The translations under genes were made by a program, and so were the position numbers. A stretch of DNA of 64,000 nucleotides from Nonomuraea spiralis (GTDB taxonomy: Bacteria > Actinomycetota > Actinomycetes > Streptosporangiales > Streptosporangiaceae), in contig NZ_BMRC01000013.1 of the NCBI RefSeq assembly GCF_014648435.1, positions 62,001-126,000 on the forward strand, written 5' to 3'. Below, in pieces: positions 33,115 to 41,870 of the stretch. The notes below the pieces were generated by a model. That model did not search any database. It saw only the letters and a list, made by a program, of their open reading frames with translations, and was not told the DNA's origin. Each line of letters begins with the position of its first letter. Within the stretch, counting starts at the first letter, position 1.

Positions 33115-33723
33115 TCACGCCTCCGTCCGGAGCCGGTGGCGGTCATCGGGATTGCGGCAGTACGGCGGCCGGGCGGGATCGAAGTACGCCAGGGAGTTGA
33201 CCAGCCCGCAACCGGCCTCCCGGCACAGCACCCGGGCCAGGGGCAGCCCGGGAAGACCGTGGACGAGATGATCGTCGGACGACCCGTGGGGCCCCATCTC
33301 GCTGGGCTCCGGCACGTGCGCGCCCGACCCGAGATACCGCTGGACCGCCTCCACCGGCAGCACGCCGCTGATCCGCCGCCCGTCGTCGAGGAGGACGACG
33401 GCCTCGGCGCCCAGGTCGAGCAGCGTGACCGACAACCCGTCGCAGAACTCGGCGAAGGTCGTCCGCTCCGCGGCCACGACGCACGGCGGCGCGTGCACCC
33501 GGACGACGGCGTCCGGCCCGCCGTCGGCGGCGGCGGCCACGGCCCCGGCCGTCAGGCACGACACCACGCCGTCGCCTGAGTCGTCGCCGTCACTCTTCAG
33601 GACGACGACGTACCGGTGCCGGTCGAGATCGGCGGCGACGCGGCCGGGCGGGGCGTCGCCGGGCGCGGTGAGGAAGGAGCCGGTGGCGTGCGACAGCAGG
33701 GTGCTGTCCGGCTGGATCGTCAT
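33115..33723 (-). CDS. small protein with CBS-like and zinc-ribbon-like segments
   Basis: 202 residues, soluble, no signal. The middle part (AEAVVLLDDGRRISGVLPVEAVQRYL) reads like one half of a CBS motif. The C-terminus has CREAGCG followed by YFDPARPPYCRNPDDRHRL, a possible Cys/His metal site. ATGA overlap with the CHAT gene shows translational coupling, and the next gene starts 3 nt after its stop. It may be a ligand-sensing adaptor in the operon. I do not recognise a named family. Confidence 0.6.
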   Translation of the reverse strand: MTIQPDSTLLSHATGSFLTAPGDAPPGRVAADLDRHRYVVVLKSDGDDSGDGVVSCLTAGAVAAAADGGPDAVVRVHAPPCVVAAERTTFAEFCDGLSVTLLDLGAEAVVLLDDGRRISGVLPVEAVQRYLGSGAHVPEPSEMGPHGSSDDHLVHGLPGLPLARVLCREAGCGLVNSLAYFDPARPPYCRNPDDRHRLRTEA

Positions 33724-34988
33724 CTCCAGTCTCCGACGAGGACGAAGGGCGCCCAGTAGTACGGGTGGGCGAAGGCGAGGACGTCGTAGTCGGCCGGGGC
33801 GCGGCCGGGATGGCGCAGGGCCGCGCGGGCGCGGGCCAGCGCGGTCAGCAGCCGGGGGTCCGGCGCAGCGCCGCCGCCGGCGAGCTCCTCGTAGCCGTCC
33901 AGGGCGGCGGCGAAGTCGCCGGCCGCGTAATGGGCGTCGGCCAGGCTGCGCAGCAGCACCCGCCGCTGGGCGGCCCGGTCCTCGCCGGTCGCGGCCAGGG
34001 ACTGGCGGCAGTGGTCCACGACGTCCCCGCGGGTGGTGCCGCGCAGCAGGATCTGGGCGGTCCGCAGCGCCTGCGCCCGCGGCGTGCCGGCCGCCAGCGC
34101 GCCGTAGAAGTAGCCCATGAACATGCTCGTGGACAGGTCGTCGACGGCCCACAGGCTGACCACGACGCTGGCCGCGCCCGCGTAGATCAGCGCGCGGGTC
34201 AGCCCGATCAGCTCGTCGCCCGCGTGCCGCTCGCTGACCCCGCTCTCGCAGGCGCTCAGCGTGATCAGCTCGGCGGGCATCCGCATGCCCATGATGCGTT
34301 CGACGGTCAGCAGGCCGTCGTCCTCCGGGCCTGGGGCCAGGAGCAGGCCGGAGCGCAGCGGGTCGTCGCCGGTGAAGTAGCCGTGGCAGGCCAGGTGGAG
34401 CACGCCGACGCCGCCGGCGTGCGCGTCCAGGTCGCCGGCGAGTGTGCCGATGGTCGCGGCGGCCTGCAAGCGGGCGGTCGCGTGCTCGGCGTACAGCCGG
34501 GTCAGTACGCCGACCTGCCCGTACGCGTGGACCAGCGGCGCCTCAGGCCGGGAGTCGGCGTAGACGAGGACCTGCCGCCGGCCGGGACGGGACTTGGCCC
34601 GGCAGTAGCGCATCACCGACGCGCTGGGCGAGTAGCACACCGGGTTGCGGTCGATCAGCGGGCCCGCGCCGGTGTCGAGCGCGTGCATAGGTACGTGGTG
34701 CAGCACGTCGTGCGGCACCAGCCAGACCACGTCCCCGGGCGCGCAATGCCGGGTCACCGGCTCGATCAGCATGCTCAGCGGCTCGGTCCACGTGCTCGGG
34801 TCGCGGGAACGGAACCGGGAGGTGGGCCCGGCCACGGCCAGGGTGTCGCGGACCAGCCGCCGCAGTTCCTCCCGGCCCAGGGGGATCGTCTCGACGGCCG
34901 GCTGGTCGAGGTCGGCCCGGACGATCTGCAGGATGGTGGCCCGCTCGGTGACCAGGAACTCGGCGAGGACGGTCGGCGGCTCAGGCAT
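33720..34988 (-). CDS. CHAT-domain protease (caspase-HetF-associated)
   Basis: 422 residues. The CHAT signatures are VVWLVPHDVLHHVPMHAL (88-104), the catalytic His202 in LHLACHGYFTGDDPLRSGLLLAP and the catalytic Cys247 in TLSACESG, followed by DELIGLTRALIYAGAASVVVSLW. These are caspase-like cysteine peptidases; known bacterial examples activate gasdermins or act in CRISPR-associated complexes. After the protease (from about 330) comes a short TPR-like tail. Usually a TPR region lies N-terminal in the same chain; here it is encoded by the preceding overlapping gene (8 nt, ATGCCTGA). Confidence 0.85.
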   Translation of the reverse strand: MPEPPTVLAEFLVTERATILQIVRADLDQPAVETIPLGREELRRLVRDTLAVAGPTSRFRSRDPSTWTEPLSMLIEPVTRHCAPGDVVWLVPHDVLHHVPMHALDTGAGPLIDRNPVCYSPSASVMRYCRAKSRPGRRQVLVYADSRPEAPLVHAYGQVGVLTRLYAEHATARLQAAATIGTLAGDLDAHAGGVGVLHLACHGYFTGDDPLRSGLLLAPGPEDDGLLTVERIMGMRMPAELITLSACESGVSERHAGDELIGLTRALIYAGAASVVVSLWAVDDLSTSMFMGYFYGALAAGTPRAQALRTAQILLRGTTRGDVVDHCRQSLAATGEDRAAQRRVLLRSLADAHYAAGDFAAALDGYEELAGGGAAPDPRLLTALARARAALRHPGRAPADYDVLAFAHPYYWAPFVLVGDWR

Positions 34989-37143
34989 GGACGGGTCCAG
35001 GCGGGGTCGCTGTCTCGCCGCCCGGGGCGGCCAGCAGGCGGCGGATGTCGTCGTAGCCGGCGGGCTCGCCGCGGCGGAGCTGCGCGTACTCGGCTCCCTC
35101 GGGGCCGGCCTCGGCCAGCCGCCGCCAGACGTCGCCCAGCCGGTCGCGTACGGACCGCATCCGCGCCGTGTCGCCGGACTCCTCGACCCGCGACCACTCG
35201 GCCAGCAGCTCCCCCTCGGCCGCCGTGAGCCGGGCGTAGGAGGGCCCGGCAGGCGGGTCGAGCGCCGTGCCCAGCAACTCCAGCATCGAACGGGCGCGGG
35301 CCTGCTCGACGAGCTCGAACGCGGTCCGGGCGGGATGCGGGGGCCATGACCCGCCGGGGAAGAACTCCGCCTCGTTGAGCAGGCGTACCAGCTCGACGTA
35401 GAGGTCCTCCGACCCGCCCCCGAACAACATCCGCAGGTCGGCGCCGAGCAGGCCGCCGCGCAGCGCCTCCCTGATCTCCATCGCCCGCCGCAGGTTCCGG
35501 TACGCCCGGGACGGATCGACGGCCCGCTGCGCGATGCCGAGCTGGAGCAGCACCTGGGCGGCCATCGCGGGCAGCCGGTCCGCCTCCAGGGCGTCGGCCG
35601 CCTGCTCCAGCATGGTGCCCGCCGTGTCGTGGTCGCCGCGTACCCACAGCTCGGCGGCGGCGCGGATCAGGCCGCGCGAGCCGTCGTGGCTCCAGGAGGA
35701 CAGGTTGGTGACGGGCAGGGGCTCGTCGGCGGCGGCGATGGTCTGCGCGAAGCGCAGCAGGCCGCTCGCCGAGTGCCAGGAGGCGGCCATCACGGCGTCC
35801 CAGCGCCGGTCGGCCGAGCGGGAGGAGACGATCACCCCGGCCGCCCGTCGTTCGGCGGTCAGCCGTCGCCGGCCGCGCCGCGCGGAGCCGAGCGCGCGGG
35901 CCTTCTCGTGCAGGACGACGGCCTCGTCGTGCTGCCGCAGCATCAGGTGGCAGACCGCGGCGCCCAGCAGCACCCAGCGCCGGGTCAGCGGGACCAGCGC
36001 CGGCTCCTCGATCAGCGGCAGCAGCCGCGGCAGGATCTTCTCCGGCGGCATCGGCGTCGTGGCCAGCGGTGACGGCACGGCGCCCAGCGCGAGGGCGGCG
36101 AGGAACTCGGCGCGCACGTTGTGCAGCCCGCTCGCCCGCCACCGGGTCGTGGCCTCCTCGTAGCCCTCCAGAGCCTCGTCGACGAACCCGCGGGTCATGC
36201 CGATGTCGCCGCGGGCGCTCGCGCAGCGGGCGCGGGCCAGGTTCAGGCTCCGCCGCTGCCGTTCGCCGGGCGAGGGGATCTCGGCCTCGGCCAGCTCCAC
36301 GAGGCGCAGCGCCCGGTCGTGCCAGGCCATCGGATCGTTGCCGAGCCGCGGCGGCGTCAGGTGGACGGCGGCGACGGCGGCGTCCTGGCGTGCCGCGGTC
36401 GCCGGGGCCACCTCGGAGCACAGGCTGTAGACGAACGCCAGGTCCGGGGCCTTGCCCCGGCGGGCGGGGCGGCGCACCGCGTCGTCAAGCCACTGGTCGA
36501 CGATGCGCTGCCGCATCACGGGCGGGGCGTCGAAGAAGCGGTGCGCGTCGAGCCCGCGTGGCGTCCAGTCGTTGTCGGGGCGGAGCAGGAGCAGCTCGTG
36601 CAGCAGGTTGTAGCCGACGATCCAGGCGGCGAACCCGGCAAGGTCCCCGCTTCCGGTCAGCATCGCCAGGTAGAAGGCGAAGGTGCCGCGGTCGACCAGG
36701 TAGCGCAGGAAACCCGTGGGGACCAGGCGGAGCGGCACGACGTCGACGGAGACCGCGGTGATGACCAGCGGCGCCGCGACGCACAATCCCGCCACCCACC
36801 AGGCGTTGGCCGCCGCCCAACCGGCGAGCGGGTCCAGGCCGGGCAGCAGCCGGGCGGTCAGGACGGCCAGGACGATCCCCCACAGGCCGCCCCGCCATTC
36901 GAGCAGCAGCGTGCGCCGCCGCTGCAACGGCGAGAGCACCGTCGCCGTCGCGTACGCCCGCCACCAGAGAATCGCCATCCCCGCCGTCGAGCCGAAGACC
37001 ACGGGGGCCGGAATGGCGGGCGCCGGGAACGCCGGGAACACGGTGCCGCGCGATATCGCCACGGCCGTCGGAGTCAGGGCCATCAGGGCGAGAATCACTT
37101 GTGTCGTACGTAATCCAGGCAGCCGCTCAAAAGGATGGCGCAC
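34981..37143 (-). CDS. membrane-anchored TPR-like protein (N-terminal partner of the CHAT protease)
   Basis: 720 residues from a GTG start. The first 200 residues hold about five hydrophobic segments (for example TTQVILALMALTPTAVAI, GIVLAVLTARLLPG, VAGLCVAAPLVITAVSV). Residues 240-650 are helical TPR-like repeats (LRLVELAEAEIPSPGERQRR, FVDEALEGYEEATTRWRA, AYRNLRRAMEIREALRGG). The C-terminus, with ELLAEWSRVEE, YAQLRRGEPAGYDDIRRLLAA, is what normally precedes a CHAT domain directly. The CHAT protein starts in the +1 frame exactly there. So sensor/scaffold and protease appear as two chains. It is the first gene of the leftward operon. Confidence 0.75.
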   Translation of the reverse strand: MRHPFERLPGLRTTQVILALMALTPTAVAISRGTVFPAFPAPAIPAPVVFGSTAGMAILWWRAYATATVLSPLQRRRTLLLEWRGGLWGIVLAVLTARLLPGLDPLAGWAAANAWWVAGLCVAAPLVITAVSVDVVPLRLVPTGFLRYLVDRGTFAFYLAMLTGSGDLAGFAAWIVGYNLLHELLLLRPDNDWTPRGLDAHRFFDAPPVMRQRIVDQWLDDAVRRPARRGKAPDLAFVYSLCSEVAPATAARQDAAVAAVHLTPPRLGNDPMAWHDRALRLVELAEAEIPSPGERQRRSLNLARARCASARGDIGMTRGFVDEALEGYEEATTRWRASGLHNVRAEFLAALALGAVPSPLATTPMPPEKILPRLLPLIEEPALVPLTRRWVLLGAAVCHLMLRQHDEAVVLHEKARALGSARRGRRRLTAERRAAGVIVSSRSADRRWDAVMAASWHSASGLLRFAQTIAAADEPLPVTNLSSWSHDGSRGLIRAAAELWVRGDHDTAGTMLEQAADALEADRLPAMAAQVLLQLGIAQRAVDPSRAYRNLRRAMEIREALRGGLLGADLRMLFGGGSEDLYVELVRLLNEAEFFPGGSWPPHPARTAFELVEQARARSMLELLGTALDPPAGPSYARLTAAEGELLAEWSRVEESGDTARMRSVRDRLGDVWRRLAEAGPEGAEYAQLRRGEPAGYDDIRRLLAAPGGETATPPGPVHA

Positions 37144-37256
37144 TCCTGCATAATCCCGAAATCCACCAAGAGGCGCCAGCTTTTCGCCGGGACCCGTGGC
37201 GGCCCGCGCGGCCCGCTCTATACCGTGGAACGAAACCCGCGTGGTGTGGAGGGGCC
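37144..37256. promoter_or_regulatory. divergent promoter region of the CHAT/NACHT operon
   Basis: 113 bp between the GTG of the TPR gene and the GTG of the divergent membrane-protein gene. It must hold promoters for both units. The rightward gene has a GGAGGGG ribosome site at 37248-37254. No clear operator palindrome was found. Confidence 0.45.
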
Positions 37257-39146
37257 GTGTCCACCATCTCGCACGCTCCGTACCTGCTCGTCGTCGTCGC
37301 CGCCGTGTTCTGCGCTCTCGTCCACCGTCGCGTGGCGGCGCGCAACGGGCCGCGCGCCAAGATCGTGGTGGCCATGAACGCGCCCCGTCCGCTGCTCGGC
37401 GACCTGCCCGCGCTGGCCAAGCCGGCCGTGTTCTGGCTGGCCGCGCTGTGGGCGGCCCACGCCCTGCTGCCGTTCCCGCAGGCCGGCGAGCCGCCGGTGA
37501 CCGCCGTCCTCCTCGCCGTCGGCCTGGTGGTCGGGGTGGCCGGCGTGGCGCCGCTGATCGCCGCGAGCTCGCTGCTGTTCGGCCCGATCCTGGCCGACAC
37601 CGGATACACGCTGGCCCTGGTCGTACCGATGATCGCCGGCAGTCTCCTCCTCTTCGCCCTGGTACGGCCGGAGCGCTGGCGCGGCGACGTCGCCCAGCTG
37701 AGGGTGCTGGCCACCTACGGGAGCATCCACCCGCGCGGCCCCTCCCAGTACGTGGTGGCCGGGCTCGGCGTGGCCGCCGCCGCCGTGCCGGTCGTCGCCA
37801 CCGCCCTCGTCCCGGCCGACCTCGGCCCGACCGGTACGGCGCTGCGCTGGCTCTGCTCGGCGCTGGTCGCGGTCCAGCTGCTGAGCTGGCAGCGGAGCCT
37901 GCGCCGCGAACACCGGTGGTCGCGCTCGTACGCCAACCTCTACCTCGCCGTGAGCGTGGCCGCCGGGTTCGCGGCGGCCGCCGTCTTCGGCGCGGAGGTC
38001 GTCCGCGCCTGGGTCCGGCACGACTGGCTGACCGGCTGGATCGGGGGGCTCGTCCTCACCGTCGCGGCCCTGCTCACCTGGGTCCTCACCAAGGGGGAGC
38101 CGGCCACCTTCCTGGTCGAGGCCCCGCTCCGGGTCGTACGGGCGGCGCTCACCTCCGCCGTCTTCCCGTGCTTCGCCGGGGTGTGCCTCTTCCCCTCCAC
38201 CGGCACCGTCGTGGCGACCACGATCCTGGCCGCGGCGGAGACGGTCACCCTGGTCGCCGGCCGGCGGCGGCTGCTCGTCCGGGCGATGTCCCGGCGCACG
38301 CTCGCGCACGTCGCGCGCTTCGCCCCCGGCAACCGGGTCTACTTCCTGGGCCCCTGGCTGCACGACTCGATCTGGATCCGGCCGGCCCGTCCCGACCTGA
38401 CGCTCGTCCGCGCCTACACCGGCATGGCGGCCGGCGCGGCCGGGGGCGAGATGATCCCGGGGCAGGCCGTCCTGGCCACGAACACCGACCTGCGCCGGCC
38501 GCTCGCCGGGGTCAAGGCGCTGCTCTGGACGACGCTGGCCACCGAGGCGCTGGACCAGGTGGACCGGGAGGTCGCGCCGCGTGTCCCGGCGGACGCCGTG
38601 CCCGGGTTGCGCGCCGCGCTGGAGGCCGCGCGGGCCGACGTCGACCTCGCCCGCGCGGTCGTGCACTCCACGGAGGACCAATGGCCCCAGGTGCCGGCCG
38701 CGCTGCGCGGCGCGGCGGAGCGCTACCAGCGCGTGGGGGCGCCCCACCGGGCCGCCCTGGCGGTGGCCCTGGCCGCGGTGGTGTCCGCCGTGCACCTGGC
38801 CCAGCCGCAGGCGGCGGAGCGGAGCCTGGACGCCGTGCCCGGTCCCGTCGCCGACATCCCCCCGATCCGGGGGCTCGGCCTGATCCTGCGGGCGCAGCTC
38901 GCCCCCGCCGACAGCGAGGAACGGGCGGCCCTGCTCGCCCAGGCCGACGCCGTCCCGTTCGAGTGGGCGAGCCTGGCCGGCGGGGCGGCGCGGGACGCGG
39001 GCCTGCCCGCGTGGGACGACGACCTCACGGAGGGCGTGCTGGGCCTGTGCCGCCGGTTGCGCGGGGCCCTGACCGTCGCGCCGCGTTTCACGATGGTGGA
39101 GGGCGGGGGAGCAATTCATGACGAAACTCTCATCCGCGTGGTGTGA
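37257..39146 (+). CDS. large multi-pass membrane protein, function unknown
   Basis: 629 residues. The first 300 residues contain eight to ten membrane helices (YLLVVVAAVFCALVH, VFWLAALWAAHALLPF, AVLLAVGLVVGVAGVAPLIAAS and others). The C-terminal half is soluble, with HVARFAPGNRVYFLGPWLHDSIWIRP and a run of alpha-helical repeats (500-600). I chose the GTG at 37257 with its strong ribosome site over an upstream ATG at 37101 that would overlap the divergent gene. Divergence from the CHAT/NACHT operon suggests a shared function, perhaps a membrane component of the same system. I do not recognise the family. Confidence 0.65.
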   Translation: MSTISHAPYLLVVVAAVFCALVHRRVAARNGPRAKIVVAMNAPRPLLGDLPALAKPAVFWLAALWAAHALLPFPQAGEPPVTAVLLAVGLVVGVAGVAPLIAASSLLFGPILADTGYTLALVVPMIAGSLLLFALVRPERWRGDVAQLRVLATYGSIHPRGPSQYVVAGLGVAAAAVPVVATALVPADLGPTGTALRWLCSALVAVQLLSWQRSLRREHRWSRSYANLYLAVSVAAGFAAAAVFGAEVVRAWVRHDWLTGWIGGLVLTVAALLTWVLTKGEPATFLVEAPLRVVRAALTSAVFPCFAGVCLFPSTGTVVATTILAAAETVTLVAGRRRLLVRAMSRRTLAHVARFAPGNRVYFLGPWLHDSIWIRPARPDLTLVRAYTGMAAGAAGGEMIPGQAVLATNTDLRRPLAGVKALLWTTLATEALDQVDREVAPRVPADAVPGLRAALEAARADVDLARAVVHSTEDQWPQVPAALRGAAERYQRVGAPHRAALAVALAAVVSAVHLAQPQAAERSLDAVPGPVADIPPIRGLGLILRAQLAPADSEERAALLAQADAVPFEWASLAGGAARDAGLPAWDDDLTEGVLGLCRRLRGALTVAPRFTMVEGGGAIHDETLIRVV

Positions 39147-39185
39147 CGAATAAGACCGCCAATCTACGCAAATGCGGATAATGGG

Positions 39186-39202
39186 TTTCCGGCGTCCGGA
39201 AA
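39186..39202. repeat. inverted repeat TTTCCGG-CGT-CCGGAAA
   Basis: A perfect 7+7 bp palindrome 40 nt after the membrane-protein stop, followed by TTTCG. It lies in a 270-bp gene-free stretch (39147-39418) that is more AT-rich than its surroundings. It may end the upstream transcript or be an operator for the protease gene. Confidence 0.45.
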
Positions 39203-39418
39203 TTTCGTGAATTGGGCCAATATTTCGAAACTCCTTCAGGTTATTCGGGCGGTGAGCGCGTCCCGGGAGAGTGGTTCCACGTGAGGCGCGGGGCTCCGGC
39301 GCGGGTGGCCCCGTTTCGAACATGTGATCTAAAAAGTGTGGGGTTCTGGGGCCGGGCGTGGTTACGATCTTGGTGCTTGCCGGCCGTGCCGATCGGCCGG
39401 CCCTTCCGGACGGGAGAG

Positions 39419-40477
39419 ATGTCCTTGAGACGTGCCTTGATCGCGCTGGGCGCCGGGCTGAGCCTGCTCGGCTCCGCCCTCGTCGCCGGTCCCGCTCAGG
39501 CGGCCACCGTGGTGACGGTCCCCCTGGCCACCGTCGTGGAGAAGGCCCGGTCGGTGGCCGGGTTCTGGCTCGCCGACGACGCCGCCAACCTGCGGAACGC
39601 CACGCCGTACACGCTGCGGACGGTGGCCGGCGGCGAACGCCTCACCACGGGAGCCGTCCCCGACGGGCCCGCGTACAGCGTCGCGCCGATCGGGCCGGAG
39701 AACCCGCCGGCGGGCGACCTGATCACGACGTCGGGCAAGGTGTTCTTCGTCGGCAGCGACGGCCTGCCCCACTGGTGCACCGGCACCTCCGTGCAGTCGA
39801 ACTACCGCAACCTCGTCGCCACCGCCGGACACTGCCTGCTCGACACCGAGGCCCCGATGGGCAGCCTCGGCAAGTGGGTCTTCGTCCCGGCCTACTCCGA
39901 CGGCGCCATGCCGTTCGGCCTGTACGTCGGCAAGCACGGCATCGTCCACAACGACTTCGAGAACGTCCTCGACTACGACCGGGACTACGCCTTCGCCACC
40001 GTCTACAACGGGGTCGTCCCGTCCTCCCCGGACGGGCTGACCGGCGTCGGCAGGCTGGGCGACAACGTCGGCGGCCTGGGCCTGGCGGCCAACCAGCCGC
40101 TCCCGCCCGCCGCCGACGTCTTCGGCTACCCCGCCGGGCTCCACCCCGACGGCACCGGCTCCTACACCGGCCGGACCCTCGAACGCTCCACCGGGCCGAC
40201 GTTCGCGCTGCGGCCGGCCCGCCTGCCCGCGGACCGGGCCGTCGGCGTGGACTCGCCGTTCACGGGTGAGGGCTCGCTCGGGTCGGCGTGGGTGACCGGT
40301 TACGCGAGCGACACCCGTACCGGCTATCTGAACGGCCTCACGATCAGCGTGGCCGACACCGACGGCGACAACCGGTACGACACCGGCATCTCCCCGTACT
40401 TCGACACCGGGCTGATCCAGGTCTACCGGGACGCCGCCAACCGCTGGACCGGCTCCATCACGTACGTGTCCGGCTGA
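39419..40477 (+). CDS. secreted trypsin-like serine protease, divergent active site
   Basis: 352 residues with a clear Sec signal (SLRRALIALGAGLSLLGSALVAGPAQAA). The catalytic His lies in LVATAGHCLL and the Asp in LDYDRDYAF. The expected Ser region reads SPFTGEGSLGSAWV, where actinobacterial relatives usually have CPFTGGASGGPW; the disulphide Cys and the GG/GP pattern are altered. It may be a protease with changed specificity or a non-catalytic binding protein. The ATG at 39419 follows GGGAG by 6 nt. Confidence 0.75.
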   Translation: MSLRRALIALGAGLSLLGSALVAGPAQAATVVTVPLATVVEKARSVAGFWLADDAANLRNATPYTLRTVAGGERLTTGAVPDGPAYSVAPIGPENPPAGDLITTSGKVFFVGSDGLPHWCTGTSVQSNYRNLVATAGHCLLDTEAPMGSLGKWVFVPAYSDGAMPFGLYVGKHGIVHNDFENVLDYDRDYAFATVYNGVVPSSPDGLTGVGRLGDNVGGLGLAANQPLPPAADVFGYPAGLHPDGTGSYTGRTLERSTGPTFALRPARLPADRAVGVDSPFTGEGSLGSAWVTGYASDTRTGYLNGLTISVADTDGDNRYDTGISPYFDTGLIQVYRDAANRWTGSITYVSG

Positions 40478-40619
40478 TCCGCCGCCCGGGCGGCCGTGCG
40501 GCGGTCGCGGCGGTGACGTACGTCACAGTCGGTTCCGTCACGCGGCGCCCGGGCCGTCCGGTCAACCGGGTGTCCCGCCGAGCCGGACCCGTCGCGCCGC
40601 GACCTGAAGGAGGAGCCCC

Positions 40620-41870
40620 ATGTACCAGCCCTCGCCGTTCGTCATCGATCCCACCGGTGCCGACCGACACGCCGAGTACCGGGCCCTGCGGGCTCGCGGC
40701 CCCGCCACCCCCGTGGACGTGCTCGGCCTGCGGGTCTGGGCCGTCACCGACCCCGCCCTGCTCAAGACCCTGCTGACCGGCCCCGACGTCTCCAAGGACG
40801 GCCGCGCCCACTACCCGGACTTCGACCGGACCACCCGCACGTGGCCGCTCGCCCTGTGGATCGAGGTCAGGAGCATGCTCACCGCGTACGGCGCCGACCA
40901 CCGCAGGTTGCGGCGCATGGTGGCCCCGGCCTTCGGCGCCCGCCGTATCGCGCGGCTGAAGCCGATCATCCGCTCGATGGTCGAAGAGCTGATCGACGAG
41001 CTCGCCGAGGTGCCCGCCGGCCAGGTGGCGGACCTGCGCGAACGGCTGGCCCACCCGCTGCCCATCGCCGTCGTCGGCCACCTCATGGGCGTGCCCCAGG
41101 ACCAGCGGGACGACTTCCGGCAGATCGTCGACCGTGTCTTCGACAGCACGCTCACGCCCGAGGAGGCTCAGGCCAACGCCGTACGCCTGTTCGAGACCAC
41201 CGACCGCCTGATCGCCACCAAGCGCGCCGACCCCGGCGACGACCTGACCTCCTTCCTGATCGCGGCCCGTGACGAGGAGTCGGGCGGCGCGGGCTTCACC
41301 GACGACGAGCTGCGCGACACGCTGATCCTGATGATCAACGCCGGGTACGAGACCACCGTCAACGTCATCGACCAGGCCGTCTTCGCGCTGCTGACCTCCC
41401 CCGACCAGCTCAAACTGGTACGGGCCGGCCAGGCCACCTGGGAGGACGTCGTGGAGGAGACCCTCCGCCACGAGCCCGCCATCAAGTACCTGCCGTTGCG
41501 CTTCGCCGTCACCGACATCGAGCTTCCCGACGGGCGGACCATCGCCGCCGGGGAACCCATCCTCGCCGCCTACGGCGCCGCCAACCGCCACCCGGACTGG
41601 CACGGCCCGGACGCCGACACCTTCGACGTCACCCGCCGGGTCAAGGACCACCTGGCGTTCGGGTACGGCGTGCACTACTGCCTCGGAGCACCCCTCGCCC
41701 GCCTGGAGGTCGCCGAGGCCCTGCGCGCGCTCTTCGCACGCTTCCCGGCGATGGCCCTCGCGGTCCCCGGCGACGACCTGCGCCCGGTCCCCACCCTCAT
41801 CAGCAACGGCCACCGGGAACTCCCCGTGATCCTGCGCCCGGCCGTGATCACGGGATGGGGCGGGAACTGA
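40620..41870 (+). CDS. cytochrome P450
   Basis: 416 residues. The I-helix motif MINAGYETTVN, the ExxR in EETLRHEPA and the haem loop FGYGVHYCLGAPLARLEVAEAL are complete, so it should be active. AAGGAGGAG precedes the ATG at a good distance. It is a single gene that overlaps by 23 bp at its 3' end with the converging sigma-factor-linked gene. No redox partner is adjacent and the substrate is unknown. The P450 at 50121 has the same fold but belongs to another unit. Confidence 0.9.
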   Translation: MYQPSPFVIDPTGADRHAEYRALRARGPATPVDVLGLRVWAVTDPALLKTLLTGPDVSKDGRAHYPDFDRTTRTWPLALWIEVRSMLTAYGADHRRLRRMVAPAFGARRIARLKPIIRSMVEELIDELAEVPAGQVADLRERLAHPLPIAVVGHLMGVPQDQRDDFRQIVDRVFDSTLTPEEAQANAVRLFETTDRLIATKRADPGDDLTSFLIAARDEESGGAGFTDDELRDTLILMINAGYETTVNVIDQAVFALLTSPDQLKLVRAGQATWEDVVEETLRHEPAIKYLPLRFAVTDIELPDGRTIAAGEPILAAYGAANRHPDWHGPDADTFDVTRRVKDHLAFGYGVHYCLGAPLARLEVAEALRALFARFPAMALAVPGDDLRPVPTLISNGHRELPVILRPAVITGWGGN

